Counted from the stretch's first letter, positions 33,620-43,267 are shown. The stretch is DNA of 64,000 nt from Planctomycetaceae bacterium (GCA_021298315.1 JAJTFC010000009.1:53124-117123), one strand, 5' to 3'. Numbers and translations: made by a program. Notes: generated from the sequence alone by a model not told the origin.

Positions 33620-34087
33620 ATGAACACACCGTGCAAGAGCTATTGTCGAGCAGTCGCATTAGGGTTGGGGTTGATTACCTTTTGGATTACAGGAGAGCGA
33701 ATCTATCAAGGTTTTGCTCAGCATGCGGCGGTCATTGAATTAATGCAGATCGACGGATGCAAGGTGCTTTACGATGGAGCGAAAGATCTTCCTTTGCAGA
33801 CCTTTGAGAAATCGGGCAGGCCAAGTCTAGTGCAAGATCTAATGGGACGATGCGGATCGGTCACGATCTCCATGGATCGTATCGAGGGAGTGCTACCGAT
33901 CTTAAAGCGACTCCCTTTCCTGCGTCAGTGCGTCGTAAAAAAATCGATGATCGATCAAAGCGAAACCCGATTGGTGCTGAAACATTTGTCCGAAGAACTA
34001 GCCCCGGTGGCCATCTTTCTTAAATATGAGATTAGCGATTTAGAATCGAATTTGGCCGAGAGGGAAACCACCAGCAAATCTAGGTAG
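33620..34087 (+). CDS. Small membrane-anchored protein, paralogue 2
   Basis: 155 aa from the ATG at 33620. The track gives the TTG two codons earlier. Topology matches the preceding gene: an N-terminal hydrophobic anchor (AVALGLGLITFWITG), CKVLYDGAK, then RCGSVTISMDRIEGVLPILK and RLPFLRQCVV. The conserved block with RLPxL marks them as diverged tandem duplicates about 24 bp apart. No known domain is recognised, and a leucine-rich-repeat relation is tentative. Confidence 0.62.
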   Translation: MNTPCKSYCRAVALGLGLITFWITGERIYQGFAQHAAVIELMQIDGCKVLYDGAKDLPLQTFEKSGRPSLVQDLMGRCGSVTISMDRIEGVLPILKRLPFLRQCVVKKSMIDQSETRLVLKHLSEELAPVAIFLKYEISDLESNLAERETTSKSR

Positions 34088-34493
34088 TTTTCCTGATGGC
34101 CCGCGAGTCACTTTGGCAAACCTGATAGAAAAACTAATATTGATCTGGTTCGGGGTAGTTGCGCCAGGGACGGAGAATTGGCTGTGCAAGCAACGACACC
34201 AGCGTTTTTTGGGGCGACTAGGTGGCTTATCGGACTCCCATTTTGGGGGCAAGCGAAGGCAAAGCCATGACAAAAATCATTGCGGGAGTGGACGGCCAGC
34301 CAAACAACATCTAAAATTTAAGGCCCAGCGGTGGCGAAAGATGGAGAGTTTTTCCCCGCCGCTGATCCTCCCCATGGTTTATTCGTTGCCACCTCAGGTG
34401 TTCGTTGGGGCAAAGTCACGTGGATCGCCGCATGCGCTTTTGTTTCGTGAACCGTTACCGGCAACCTTGCCTACTTGTTTAGGATTTCTGCAC
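34088..34493. other. 406-bp spacer before the sigma-54 activator
   Basis: No gene is supported. The track's extended ORF (TTG at 34113) reads through here but gives low-complexity, protein-unlike sequence. I found no -24/-12 site or clear hairpin. Confidence 0.4.
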
Positions 34494-36509
34494 ATGTCGG
34501 CCTTCATTAGGGTTTTGAGCGGTCCGGACAAAAAAGTCGAGTATCCGCTAAATCGAGCCCTCGAGAATTTGATCGGCCGTGGTATCGAATGCCACATTCA
34601 ACTCAACGACCCTAGCGCATCACGCCTTCACGCAAAATTCGTTTTCAAAGAAGAAGGCTGGCAATTGATCGACTCTGGCTCCAGAAATGGGACGATGGTC
34701 AATGGCTCAAAAATCGATTCAGCCCTACTTGTCGATGGTGCCAAAATTTCTATCGGTGATACCGAGATGCTGTTTACCGAATCTGGCATGCACGAGGTAG
34801 CGACAGTCGAGATCACCAGCATAGATTCGGTGATTATGTTAGGGGAGTACAGCGAACTGGCCGCCTTGGAATCCAAGGAATTCGGAGTTCAAGCATTTGA
34901 ATCGCTCAGGTCTGTAGGAAGAGAAAAAGAATTGTCGGCACTGCATTCCTTTACACTCCGTTGCAATGCCTTATCGACCGAGCAAGAGCTTGTGTCCGTC
35001 GCGATGGCCCTGCTGTCAGAGTGGACACAGGCTGATGCCGTGGCATTTTTGTTGTGCAATGAATATGGAGGATTGGATCTAGCAGGGCGACTTGCGGCGA
35101 ATCCTGAGTATAAACCCCCTATAAGCGATCACCTGACCGACTTGGTCACGCGTCAAAAACGGGCGGTCTGGGTTCAGCATGAAACTCCTCAATCCACGAA
35201 ATTGCCTGAATCTGAATTGGCGAAAAAACCGGGATTTGACGACGCGATTTGTGTCCCACTGATCGACAAAGGGAACACCATCGGAGCCTTGCACTTGTAT
35301 CGCGCAAGAGGCAAATTCAAACGCAGTGACTTTGATTTTGCCATCGCTGTAGCTAGCACTCTAGGGGTGTCGTTAGTTCGAGTACTATCGGCTCAAGTCA
35401 TGCAAGCTGACTTGGGGCGATTGCAGGACAAGAACGCTGCATTCGACGAACTGATCGGTGACAGTGAAGGGATGACCGAACTGAAACATCGGATCTGCCG
35501 TATCGCCAGAGCGTCGGGTTGCATTTTGATTCGAGGTGAAAGCGGTGCAGGCAAAGAGTTGGTCGCTCGCGCCATTCATAAGAATAGCCAACGAGCGTCT
35601 CGACCCATGCTCAGCGTCAATTGCGCTGCGATTCCGGATGAATTGATCGAGAGTCAACTCTTTGGTCACGTCAAAGGAGCATTCACTGGGGCAGATCGAG
35701 ATCACGTTGGATTTTTCCAACAAGCCAACAAAGGTACTCTTTTCCTCGACGAGGTCGGCGAACTGAACCTCGAGGGGCAAGCCAAGCTGCTTCGCATTTT
35801 GGAAGGTCACCCATTTCTACCCGTCGGAGCGACTAAAGAAGTGACGGTCGATGTGCGGGTATTGTCAGCTACCAACCGCGATTTACGAGAATTTGTCGCC
35901 GAGAAAAGATTTCGAGAAGATCTTTATTACCGAATTAGCGTCTTCGAATTGCAAATCCCACCATTGAGACAACGAGGACCTGATATCGACTTATTGGTGG
36001 AGTTTTTTCTCAACCACTTCAAAAATCAAAATGGACGACGCAATCTACGGATCAGCGATGAAGCGATGGAGGTTCTCCGAACTTACCGATGGCCTGGCAA
36101 CGTTCGACAACTGCGAAACGTCATCGATAGCGCTGTGGTCTTAGCCGACGGCAATGAAATTCTCCCACGAGACCTGTCTCTTAGAGATGCCCATTCGCTC
36201 AACGAGCCTTCTTCTGCTACTCCTCCAGTTGCAGGAACAGGAAGCACGCTTCCTCCAAGTGCCTCATCCAAATCACCGAAGGTAGGAGCGAACGCCTCCT
36301 CAGGGCCAAATAACGCGCAAAACGCCGACTTTGACACCCTAAGTGTTGATGTTTGGGAACATCGTTTGATTCAAGAGGCCCTGCGTCGAACCCAGGGGAA
36401 CATCCCAGCCGCCGCCGAACTCATGGGAATCTCCAGGGCAACTCTCTATCGGAAAATGGAAAAGGGCACTCCGGAAAACCCTCAGGTTCCACCAAATCCA
36501 GAGTCCTAA
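34494..36509 (+). CDS. Sigma-54-dependent activator with FHA and GAF domains
   Basis: 671 aa from the ATG at 34494 (MSAFIRVLSGPDKK). Domain order: an FHA domain at about 5-95 (LIGRGIECHIQLNDPSASRL, DSGSRNGTMVNG), which binds phosphothreonine; a GAF domain at about 140-300; an AAA+ domain at about 315-550 with Walker A RGESGAGKE, the sigma-54 loop GAFTGADRD and Walker B LFLDEVGEL; and a Fis-type HTH at the end (IPAAAELMGISRATLYRKME). The intact GAFTGA means it can remodel sigma-54 polymerase. The FHA sensor suggests control by a Ser/Thr kinase. It precedes the Tad secretin, and both flp pilins carry -24/-12 promoters, so pilus regulation is the obvious target. Confidence 0.92.
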   Translation: MSAFIRVLSGPDKKVEYPLNRALENLIGRGIECHIQLNDPSASRLHAKFVFKEEGWQLIDSGSRNGTMVNGSKIDSALLVDGAKISIGDTEMLFTESGMHEVATVEITSIDSVIMLGEYSELAALESKEFGVQAFESLRSVGREKELSALHSFTLRCNALSTEQELVSVAMALLSEWTQADAVAFLLCNEYGGLDLAGRLAANPEYKPPISDHLTDLVTRQKRAVWVQHETPQSTKLPESELAKKPGFDDAICVPLIDKGNTIGALHLYRARGKFKRSDFDFAIAVASTLGVSLVRVLSAQVMQADLGRLQDKNAAFDELIGDSEGMTELKHRICRIARASGCILIRGESGAGKELVARAIHKNSQRASRPMLSVNCAAIPDELIESQLFGHVKGAFTGADRDHVGFFQQANKGTLFLDEVGELNLEGQAKLLRILEGHPFLPVGATKEVTVDVRVLSATNRDLREFVAEKRFREDLYYRISVFELQIPPLRQRGPDIDLLVEFFLNHFKNQNGRRNLRISDEAMEVLRTYRWPGNVRQLRNVIDSAVVLADGNEILPRDLSLRDAHSLNEPSSATPPVAGTGSTLPPSASSKSPKVGANASSGPNNAQNADFDTLSVDVWEHRLIQEALRRTQGNIPAAAELMGISRATLYRKMEKGTPENPQVPPNPES

Positions 36510-36680
36510 TCGTCAGCGATCCCCTTTTTGACTTTCCAAAGACCAAGAAAGCTAGCAAACATTTTTGTGTTATAGGTCGAAATCGCTTTAAAGTACCGCA
36601 GGTAGCTCCGACGAAACTGCTTGAGAGTGTAACGGTTGTAGCACTTTTCCGGTTGATGGTACTTTTGAGGTTGATCGCCA

Positions 36681-38552
36681 ATGGCAAGCGTACGCCAAAA
36701 TAGGTTCGTGCAACGTGCAAGAAAACCAGGCACGGTCAATGCAGTAACCTTCGGAGCATTCTTGACGACGGCCTTAATTGGACTTGATCATTGCCCAGGA
36801 CAATCCCCATCGCAATTTCCGGAACCTCAGGTTCCTCCTCGCCTTAGCAATCCTGAGATCGTCACTCCCGTGATACCCATGGTTCCTCCAAGGCCGATGG
36901 GGCCCCTTTCGGCACCTGAAAAGCCCAAGGATTTTGCTAATGTGATGGATCTCGTCGGTCCACTTTCCAACGTCGATGCGACGCTTGAATTGTTTGTTGG
37001 ACAGGCTAGAACCCTGACGCTCAAAAAACCGGTCTCTGAAGGCAAATCAGTGGGGGTCGTTGCGCTTGGAGATCCCTCGATTGCAGATTTTGAGATTCTT
37101 CCCAATCCACGAATGCTACGACTTTCTGGAAAACGCGCAGGCTTAACCGACCTTACGATCCTCTTCGGGGATGAATCGATCTTAACGCTTCAGGTCTTTG
37201 TTAAATACGATCTGGAGCTCCTTCGTGCAGAGATCAACCAGCGATTCCCCGATGCCAACATCAAAATCTCGCAATTGAGAGAAAACATCGTACTTGAGGG
37301 GCAGGTTCGCACAGGTGCCATGGCAAGTCAAATCATGGGCCTTGCGGAGGCTTGGCTCTCTCGAGGCTCGGTAAGTGCTGCAAGACCAATAGGTGCAAGC
37401 GGTGGCCAAGGGGCCGATAAAATGCAGTCGCTTGAAGATCAAGCAATGTCGGATCCGAATCCCATGGCCAATGATCTGACTCGCGAGGTTGCAGGTCTTG
37501 AGGTTGGCGGAGGCGCAGGTTCCGGTTCTCAAACGCCTAAGGGTGGTGTGATCAACCTTTTGAGGGTTCCAGGCACACAGCAAATAATGCTTCAGGTTCG
37601 CGTGGCTGAATTGAACCGGACAGGGATGAGGGAAGTCGGGGCGGATTGGATTTTTGGATCCGATAACGGAAATGTTGTAGGTACCAACATCAGCGGAAAC
37701 GTTGTGACCGCAAAAGGAACCATGGGTAGTACGTCCGACAACGGAATGGTAAACGGAGGTCTTAATTCTGCTGGAACTGGAAATGTACTTGGCGCCAACG
37801 GAACGGCTTTTGGAATCTTTCCTAGCGCCAATTTTGATGTGCTTCTTCGCATACTCAGAAAGAACGCCCTGTTGTCCATTCTGGCTGAACCCAATCTCGT
37901 GGCTATGAGTGGTCACGAAGCTAGTTTCTTGGCTGGTGGGCAGTTCCCTGTGCCAGTTGTCAGTGGATTGGGGGGACAAGTCTCCATTCAGTACAAAGAC
38001 TTTGGGGTGCAGTTGCGATTCACTCCAACAATTCTTGATGAGGATACGATTCGCCTGAATGTAGCACCCGAGGTCAGCACGATCGACGAAACGCTCGGTA
38101 CGACTCTTGTTCCTGGAGGTATCCCAACCCCAGGGATCAACACGCGCAAGGTCAATACGACCGTCGAAATGCGCGAGGGAGAAACCCTCGCCTTGGCCGG
38201 GTTGCTCGAAGTGGCCATCGATGCGCAGACAACACGAATCCCTGGCCTAGGAGACCTTCCTTACTTGGGCCCATTCTTTAGCAACACTTCTCAGCAACGT
38301 GTCGAGAAAGAACTTTTGGTGCTGGTAACTCCCTATTTTGTTGCTGCCTCACCGAACTGCGAAGATTTCGTATTACCTGGCCAAGACATCCAAGAACCTA
38401 ATGACTTAGAGTTTTATTTGCTTGGTCGAATTGAAGGAAAGACAGGTCGGTCGTTCAATACTGTCCAGTCCTGGGAAGATCCATGGAATTGTGTTGATCG
38501 AATAAAACTCGAACGGCAGTGCCTCCATGGCCCCGTAGGATTCTCAAGGTAA
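36681..38552 (+). CDS. rcpA: Tad/Flp pilus secretin
   Basis: 623 aa outer-membrane channel through which the Flp pilus leaves the cell (RcpA/CpaC). After an N-terminal hydrophobic part, a pilus-assembly N domain (VGQARTLTLKKPVSEGKSVG, LTDLTILFGDESILTLQVFV) and a BON-like stretch are followed by a Gly/Ser-rich linker. The C-terminal secretin domain starts near INLLRVPGTQQIMLQVRVAE and shows the conserved EPNLVAMSGHEASFLAGG and TVEMREGETLALAGLL blocks. It begins an operon of three genes with 3-4 bp gaps. It faces the minus-strand tad genes. Confidence 0.93.
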   Translation: MASVRQNRFVQRARKPGTVNAVTFGAFLTTALIGLDHCPGQSPSQFPEPQVPPRLSNPEIVTPVIPMVPPRPMGPLSAPEKPKDFANVMDLVGPLSNVDATLELFVGQARTLTLKKPVSEGKSVGVVALGDPSIADFEILPNPRMLRLSGKRAGLTDLTILFGDESILTLQVFVKYDLELLRAEINQRFPDANIKISQLRENIVLEGQVRTGAMASQIMGLAEAWLSRGSVSAARPIGASGGQGADKMQSLEDQAMSDPNPMANDLTREVAGLEVGGGAGSGSQTPKGGVINLLRVPGTQQIMLQVRVAELNRTGMREVGADWIFGSDNGNVVGTNISGNVVTAKGTMGSTSDNGMVNGGLNSAGTGNVLGANGTAFGIFPSANFDVLLRILRKNALLSILAEPNLVAMSGHEASFLAGGQFPVPVVSGLGGQVSIQYKDFGVQLRFTPTILDEDTIRLNVAPEVSTIDETLGTTLVPGGIPTPGINTRKVNTTVEMREGETLALAGLLEVAIDAQTTRIPGLGDLPYLGPFFSNTSQQRVEKELLVLVTPYFVAASPNCEDFVLPGQDIQEPNDLEFYLLGRIEGKTGRSFNTVQSWEDPWNCVDRIKLERQCLHGPVGFSR

Positions 38553-38556
38553 ATCT

Positions 38557-39357
38557 ATGCTATTGGTATCTCAAATACGAAGGTCTTGCTTCCTGGTGCT
38601 ATCGTCCATCCATGTGTTGGGAACGCCTAGCATTATGTTTGGCCAAACTCCGAATTCAACCCAGGAACCGGCACCAACATCGCCGGATCTACAGGCGCCA
38701 GAGAGCGTCGCTAGAGACCAGAGCATCGGACGATGTGTTCCTGCGATGCCCGATTATCCCGCGTTTCAATCGTCCTACGGCAATCCCTATCGAATCATGG
38801 ATTGTCGAAACGGAGATTGCGAATCGACGAAAATAGAGCGATGGAAACGCAGCATGCAATCGAGCCATTGGGGCTACCCTGAGTATTTCCATCGCAACAC
38901 TTACGGACACGCACACCGAAACGCTTTTGCAAATAACATTCGCGATGGTGCTATCGAACGTGCCACGCTCTACCATCTGGATTTCTATCCTGAGGACTCG
39001 CCCTACGCACACATGCTGACTCCAAAAGGGCTCGAAAAATTGGAAAAAGCAATTTGCGTCAGCAACACTTTTGGCTCGCCATTGAAAGTAGAAAAATCCA
39101 ACAACCCAGAACTCAACGAAAAACGTCGCCAATGGCTCTCTGAACAGTCGACGGTCGCGCAAGCAGGAATCTTGCCCGATTCCATTTGGCTTACCGCTAA
39201 ACCGATGGGGATCCAAGCTACTGAGGCGATTCGTAATTATCAGCAAGGCATTTCGCCACGATCTGCAAACCAAGGAATGGCCAATCAAGGCATGGCCACT
39301 GGCTTCCCTGTCCTGCCTGGCGCCGGATCCTCGATGAACTCTCCTATCCCCCGCTAG
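38557..39357 (+). CDS. Exported protein in the Tad secretin operon
   Basis: 266 aa, 4 bp after the secretin stop. A hydrophobic N-terminus (SCFLVLSSIHVLGTPSIMFG) suggests export. A central region carries LYHLDFYPEDS and LTPKGLEKLEKAI, followed by NNPELNEKRRQWLSE, which resembles the CpaD/TadD-associated periplasmic proteins in which a small domain recognises secretin or peptidoglycan. The match is weak. The C-terminus is Asn/Gly/Met-rich. Its position between secretin and TadD makes a pilus-assembly role likely, but I do not recognise a named family. Confidence 0.7.
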   Translation: MLLVSQIRRSCFLVLSSIHVLGTPSIMFGQTPNSTQEPAPTSPDLQAPESVARDQSIGRCVPAMPDYPAFQSSYGNPYRIMDCRNGDCESTKIERWKRSMQSSHWGYPEYFHRNTYGHAHRNAFANNIRDGAIERATLYHLDFYPEDSPYAHMLTPKGLEKLEKAICVSNTFGSPLKVEKSNNPELNEKRRQWLSEQSTVAQAGILPDSIWLTAKPMGIQATEAIRNYQQGISPRSANQGMANQGMATGFPVLPGAGSSMNSPIPR

Positions 39358-39360
39358 AAC

Positions 39361-40104
39361 ATGACTGATCACCGCTCCATGCCAAACCGATTGCTGGTAG
39401 TTCTAGTTGCCGCTCAATTTATCTCCATGAGCGGGTGCAGTAGCTGGAAAGCTCTGAGCTTGAACTCCGACAGCAAATCCAAAGTCACCTCGCTAGACAA
39501 ACCTTCAAGCCTGTTTGATTCAAAACCCAACACGCGACAAGCACAACTGGATCTGGCGATTGTCGCGGCAGAGCAACACGAGGCAAAAGAAGAATATCGT
39601 GAAGCGATGAAGACTTACCAGAGTGTGCTTGAACTGGACAAAAAAAATAGCCTTGCACACCATCGCTTGGCGCTTCTTGCTTGCCGAATGTCGGCATCCA
39701 AACAAGCTCAGGAGCACTTCGAAGCCGCCTTGCGGCTTACACCCAAAAACACCGATTTGATCGCTGACTACGCCTACTGGTATTATCTTAATAAGCAAGA
39801 TTCCAATGCGACCGAACTGGTCGACCAAGGCCTCAAGAGAGAGCCTCAATCCGAGCGACTCCATGGAATCAAGGGGCTTCTTTTAACCCGAGAGCATCAG
39901 TGGGAACCAGCCGTCGATAGTTTCGTAAAATCCGGTTGCACGACTCAGCAAGCCTGGGCCAATATCGGACACGTGCTACTGCTCGAAGGAGACGTTCAAG
40001 CAGCTTCCTACTGGATCGAACATGCGGCGCAGGGCGAACAAGGTTCACTTGTCGCTAAAAAGACTCATAATGTCCTGCAAGCCTCTTACCCTGCTCCCAA
40101 CTAG
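39361..40104 (+). CDS. tadD: TPR lipoprotein, TadD-like
   Basis: 247 aa. The signal LLVVLVAAQFISMSGC ends in a lipobox with Cys at residue 26. An ATG at 39379 would give a tighter signal. TPR helical pairs follow: KEEYREAMKTYQSVLELDKK, NSLAHHRLALLACRMSASKQ and QAQEHFEAALRLTPKNTDL. TadD is the pilotin-like TPR lipoprotein that helps the secretin assemble at the outer membrane. It ends the plus-strand arm, 34 bp from the convergent prepilin peptidase gene. The tadD name rests on context more than on sequence. Confidence 0.78.
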   Translation: MTDHRSMPNRLLVVLVAAQFISMSGCSSWKALSLNSDSKSKVTSLDKPSSLFDSKPNTRQAQLDLAIVAAEQHEAKEEYREAMKTYQSVLELDKKNSLAHHRLALLACRMSASKQAQEHFEAALRLTPKNTDLIADYAYWYYLNKQDSNATELVDQGLKREPQSERLHGIKGLLLTREHQWEPAVDSFVKSGCTTQQAWANIGHVLLLEGDVQAASYWIEHAAQGEQGSLVAKKTHNVLQASYPAPN

Positions 40105-40138
40105 AAAAGTTGCCAGCCTGAATCCCTCCGTTGATGCT

Positions 40139-40669
40139 CTAGGCCAACGATGCAATCATACGCATCGATTCAATGATCAGGACTCCAAGGGCTACCGGTA
40201 AGGCATAAGGGATGAGTCTCCGTCGTTTTTCGGACGAGTTAAATACCTCGTCTATCCCCGTTTGATGGTCTACCCCAGAAGCTTCACAGTCCGATGGCTC
40301 CACCGGGCTTGGACGATTCCGGTTGCTTACGAACCACAAAATAGAAATCACCCCTAGTATCATTCCACTGACCAAAAACACACCCAAGATCCCCTTGGGA
40401 CCATACCATGCCCCAAGTGCCGAAAGCCACTTGACGTCTCCTGCAGTCATTCCACCGATGACATAAAAGGGCATTAACAACAGGAATCCTACAAGTATAC
40501 CTAAGCATCCATGGACGATCCCATCCCAGCCATGAATGCAAGTATTCAAAGCAAGTCCAGCGACGAGCGTAATGACTACAGAGCGATTCGATATGCGGTA
40601 TTGACGCAGATCAGATTGCGCTACGAAGAGCACCAACGCCAGTAGGATCCAGGATCGGTATGAGTCCAT
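40139..40669 (-). CDS. tadV: A24 prepilin peptidase, TadV/CpaA-like
   Basis: 176 aa polytopic membrane aspartyl protease that cleaves the leader of Flp prepilin and TadE-like pseudopilins. The two catalytic aspartates are visible in AQSDLRQYRISN (about residue 19) and in TAGDVKWL, the GxGD-type site. The family size is about 170 aa, single domain with no methylase. It is the last gene of the minus-strand tad operon, 8 bp after tadG. A hydrophilic stretch (RNRPSPVEPSDCEASGVDHQ) forms an extended loop before the last helix. Confidence 0.9.
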   Translation of the reverse strand: MDSYRSWILLALVLFVAQSDLRQYRISNRSVVITLVAGLALNTCIHGWDGIVHGCLGILVGFLLLMPFYVIGGMTAGDVKWLSALGAWYGPKGILGVFLVSGMILGVISILWFVSNRNRPSPVEPSDCEASGVDHQTGIDEVFNSSEKRRRLIPYALPVALGVLIIESMRMIASLA

Positions 40670-40677
40670 TTGGAATC

Positions 40678-42252
40678 CTATTCAACAAGGTAGACGGATT
40701 TGCCCATCGCCTTTGGCGAATTGTTGCCTGCAGTGACCTCCACAACCCCACTACCTGTTACCTTCATGTCCGATACGACGAACTGGGCATCGTATTTGCC
40801 TTGACCTGAAATACTGATCGGCATCCACTTCCCATAAAAAGTACCTGTGAGACTCGTTTCAGAGGTGTTTCCCGTGATTGACAGCACCTGGGTGTTGTGG
40901 CGACGCTGGTAGAACATCATCCCGTTGAAATCCTTGGAAATCGCTTTAGCCCCTGAATAAAGACTGGAATAGTTGTATTTAGTCGTATCGATGGGGCTTG
41001 TGTGAAAGGACGAATTGATGGCCGTGGAGCCAAATGTGGTGGTCGCCGCACTCGGCGGCGGGCTGGTAAGGTCAGTTGAATCAGGAAGCCCTGTCGTAGG
41101 ATTGAAATTCCCTCCGGTGTTATAGAACATGAGGCCCTCGGCAATCACCGTACCCCCCGTAAGCTTGAGAACATCTTGGTTGGCTTTTAGGGATCTTAAA
41201 ACGTAAATTCCAGGTACAAAATAGACCTTACCTCCGGTAATTGAGATGCTGTCATAAATACCTGGATAGAGGATCACGTCCCCCAAGGCTGCGCTATACA
41301 ATCCGCCAGCCACCGATTCATTGTTCGTGGCGCGATGATTCTGTCCGGTCGTATCGGAATTTAAACCCGTGACATTGTTGTTCGTCACCGACACGCTCCC
41401 TCTCAAACGGGCATCGAGTCCATTGCTTGCCATGGGGGTAACCACGTTGAGATAGGGGTCGGGTTCGGGTTGGACCTTGGTGTGCAGCGGAGGGACTTCG
41501 CCTGGAATCAATGGTTTAAACACGCTCGGGTTATCCACACCTCCAACAGAATCGATAATCCGAGCAAAAACGCCTTTTTCTGAATTGGGCGAACCGCCAG
41601 AAATCGCAACTCCATTGTTTCCATTATTGACGGCGTTGCCATACTCGTCGACTCCGCCACCCTCGGAATTGACGGCGATTCGACCGTTGACCTTTAATGC
41701 CGCCGACCCACTAACCGATAGACCAGGTCTCGCGTTCGGATTCAGTGTGATCACACCATCCTCGGGCAAAAAAGCCTCCGCACCAGCCACCGCTCGAGCC
41801 GTTACATCGATGTACGATTTGCTGAATGGAGAAAGACGTAGAAACAGAGTGTGGACTCTCTTTCGAGCGATGATCTCAAGATATCCTTCAACGTTAGCAT
41901 ACGGCCCAGAGGTAGGCGGCGAATGGATATCGGCTATCGTCGAATCGGTGTTGTTTAATGTCGCGAGATACTCCAAGGCCTTTGGATTCGATACGCTCGA
42001 CTGATTCCCCTCGATGATCTTCTTTCCACCAGCCAACGCCGCAGCATCCGCTGCGTTTTGGCAATGGCGCCATGTGTAATTGATCAAAGCCAGATCATAC
42101 ACCATGGCCAATATGCCGAAAAATAATGTTAAGCTAACCGTGAACATGGCGAGATAGGCTCCTCGTCGATTTCTTCGACGAGACCTTTTGGTCGCTCTCC
42201 GGATTCGAGGTGATAGATCGCTCTTCTTTGTCCAATTCAATTGAGACAGCAT
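40678..42252 (-). CDS. tadG: TadG-like Flp pilus-associated protein
   Basis: 524 aa. The N-terminus has the Tad domain: RRNRRGAYLAMFTVSLTLFF, a type IV prepilin-like basic leader and hydrophobic helix, then the signature YTWRHCQNAADAAALAGGK. The rest is a beta-rich extracytoplasmic region (FVPGIYVLRSLKANQD, KLTGGTVIAEGLMFYNTG), resembling a parallel beta-helix rather than a von Willebrand A domain. It would sit in the envelope and stabilise the pilus machine. In the tad operon between tadE and tadV. Confidence 0.85.
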   Translation of the reverse strand: MLSQLNWTKKSDLSPRIRRATKRSRRRNRRGAYLAMFTVSLTLFFGILAMVYDLALINYTWRHCQNAADAAALAGGKKIIEGNQSSVSNPKALEYLATLNNTDSTIADIHSPPTSGPYANVEGYLEIIARKRVHTLFLRLSPFSKSYIDVTARAVAGAEAFLPEDGVITLNPNARPGLSVSGSAALKVNGRIAVNSEGGGVDEYGNAVNNGNNGVAISGGSPNSEKGVFARIIDSVGGVDNPSVFKPLIPGEVPPLHTKVQPEPDPYLNVVTPMASNGLDARLRGSVSVTNNNVTGLNSDTTGQNHRATNNESVAGGLYSAALGDVILYPGIYDSISITGGKVYFVPGIYVLRSLKANQDVLKLTGGTVIAEGLMFYNTGGNFNPTTGLPDSTDLTSPPPSAATTTFGSTAINSSFHTSPIDTTKYNYSSLYSGAKAISKDFNGMMFYQRRHNTQVLSITGNTSETSLTGTFYGKWMPISISGQGKYDAQFVVSDMKVTGSGVVEVTAGNNSPKAMGKSVYLVE

Positions 42253-42270
42253 GACCCGGGTTCCTTGTTC

Positions 42271-42780
42271 TCAGTGCGCGATCGCCATGGTTACGGTTGA
42301 TGAAATATTCGTCGTCAACGAAGTACCTCCCGTCGATGCAGAAAGGGTACCGTCAGGAAGGCTAGAACTGGAAATCGTCACTTCGACCCGATTCCCGCTG
42401 ATTCCACTGTTGCCTCCATCGGGCCAAGTCAATCGGTAGTAGATGCTCATAGGATGACCTGCGTTGTATTTGCTGGCCATCAGATCCCCAACCACACTAC
42501 CATCGCCAAAGGAGCCAGTTAGGGTCGTTGGGCCCCAAGGCCCAAGTTTCTCCGCCGCAGAACCATGAACAATGGCTTTTCTGGCCAAGAATTTTGCCAT
42601 CGCTGCATAACGCTGGGTTTGATAGATCCGGATACCCAACGTGAACACTGAAATCACAGTGATGATGTAGACTGGGAAAACCAAGGCAAACTCCAGTGAA
42701 ACAGCTCCCCAACGCCTTGGAAGCCCAACTCCTGGTTTGCGATTTTTCGGAACCGACGCGACGCAACACGGGTGTCTCAT
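42271..42780 (-). CDS. tadE: TadE-like pseudopilin 2
   Basis: 169 aa. A basic leader ends at RRWGAVSLEFALVFPVYIIT, with Glu at the fifth position of the hydrophobic helix as in prepilins processed by TadV. A second hydrophobic residue run and the region IYQTQRYAAMAKFLARKA are as in TadE. The C-terminus is beta-rich (GNRVEVTISSSSLP). It is one of two TadE-like genes in tandem. It probably assembles at the pilus base as a minor pilin. Confidence 0.82.
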   Translation of the reverse strand: MRHPCCVASVPKNRKPGVGLPRRWGAVSLEFALVFPVYIITVISVFTLGIRIYQTQRYAAMAKFLARKAIVHGSAAEKLGPWGPTTLTGSFGDGSVVGDLMASKYNAGHPMSIYYRLTWPDGGNSGISGNRVEVTISSSSLPDGTLSASTGGTSLTTNISSTVTMAIAH

Positions 42781-42790
42781 CTTTGATTTC

Positions 42791-43267
42791 CTATCCAGCA
42801 GCCATCACGGAAACTTGACTCGATACGGTTGCCTGGCTGGGCAGTCCAGGCCAAACAAAATAGACTCGGTGCGTATACTCAACCTTTACGGTGATGCGTT
42901 TCTCCACGTTGGAAATCTGTTCAATAACCGGCGTATACACAACCAATGACGAAGGATCCACCCATGGGGAACCTTGCACCGAACTGATGGTCGCTTGATT
43001 GAGCCCTTGTTGCCATGACTGAAGGGATACATCGGTCACTGGATTAAATGCAGCGTATCGGCTTGCTGCACCCGCAGCATCGGCGACCACCAGTCGGAAG
43101 TAAGCGACTCGTGCGATATCCAAGGTTGCGATCGTTAGTAGCATTGTGACCGGGATCGTAATCGCAAACTCAAAGAGTGCGGCTCCTTTACGATATCTCC
43201 TTACACGCGAAATCGACCGTGGATTCGTCCTGAGGGAAACTGCGAATAAGACAGTTTTTTTTATCAT
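42791..43267 (-). CDS. tadE: TadE-like pseudopilin 1
   Basis: 158 aa. Starts with a basic leader, RRYRKGAALFEFAITIPVTM, then continues TIATLDIARVAYFRLVVADA and SRYAAFNP, a typical TadE-type layout with the Glu five residues into the helix. C-terminal beta strand ITVKVEYTHRVYFVWPG. It overlaps the tadC stop by 4 bp (ATGA), which couples its translation to tadC. It is homologous to the next gene only at the N-terminus. Confidence 0.85.
   Translation of the reverse strand: MIKKTVLFAVSLRTNPRSISRVRRYRKGAALFEFAITIPVTMLLTIATLDIARVAYFRLVVADAAGAASRYAAFNPVTDVSLQSWQQGLNQATISSVQGSPWVDPSSLVVYTPVIEQISNVEKRITVKVEYTHRVYFVWPGLPSQATVSSQVSVMAAG

Noticed and set aside
34113-34493. N-terminal extension of the sigma-54 activator
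   Set aside because: Sequence is unlike protein, and the FHA domain begins right after the ATG at 34494.
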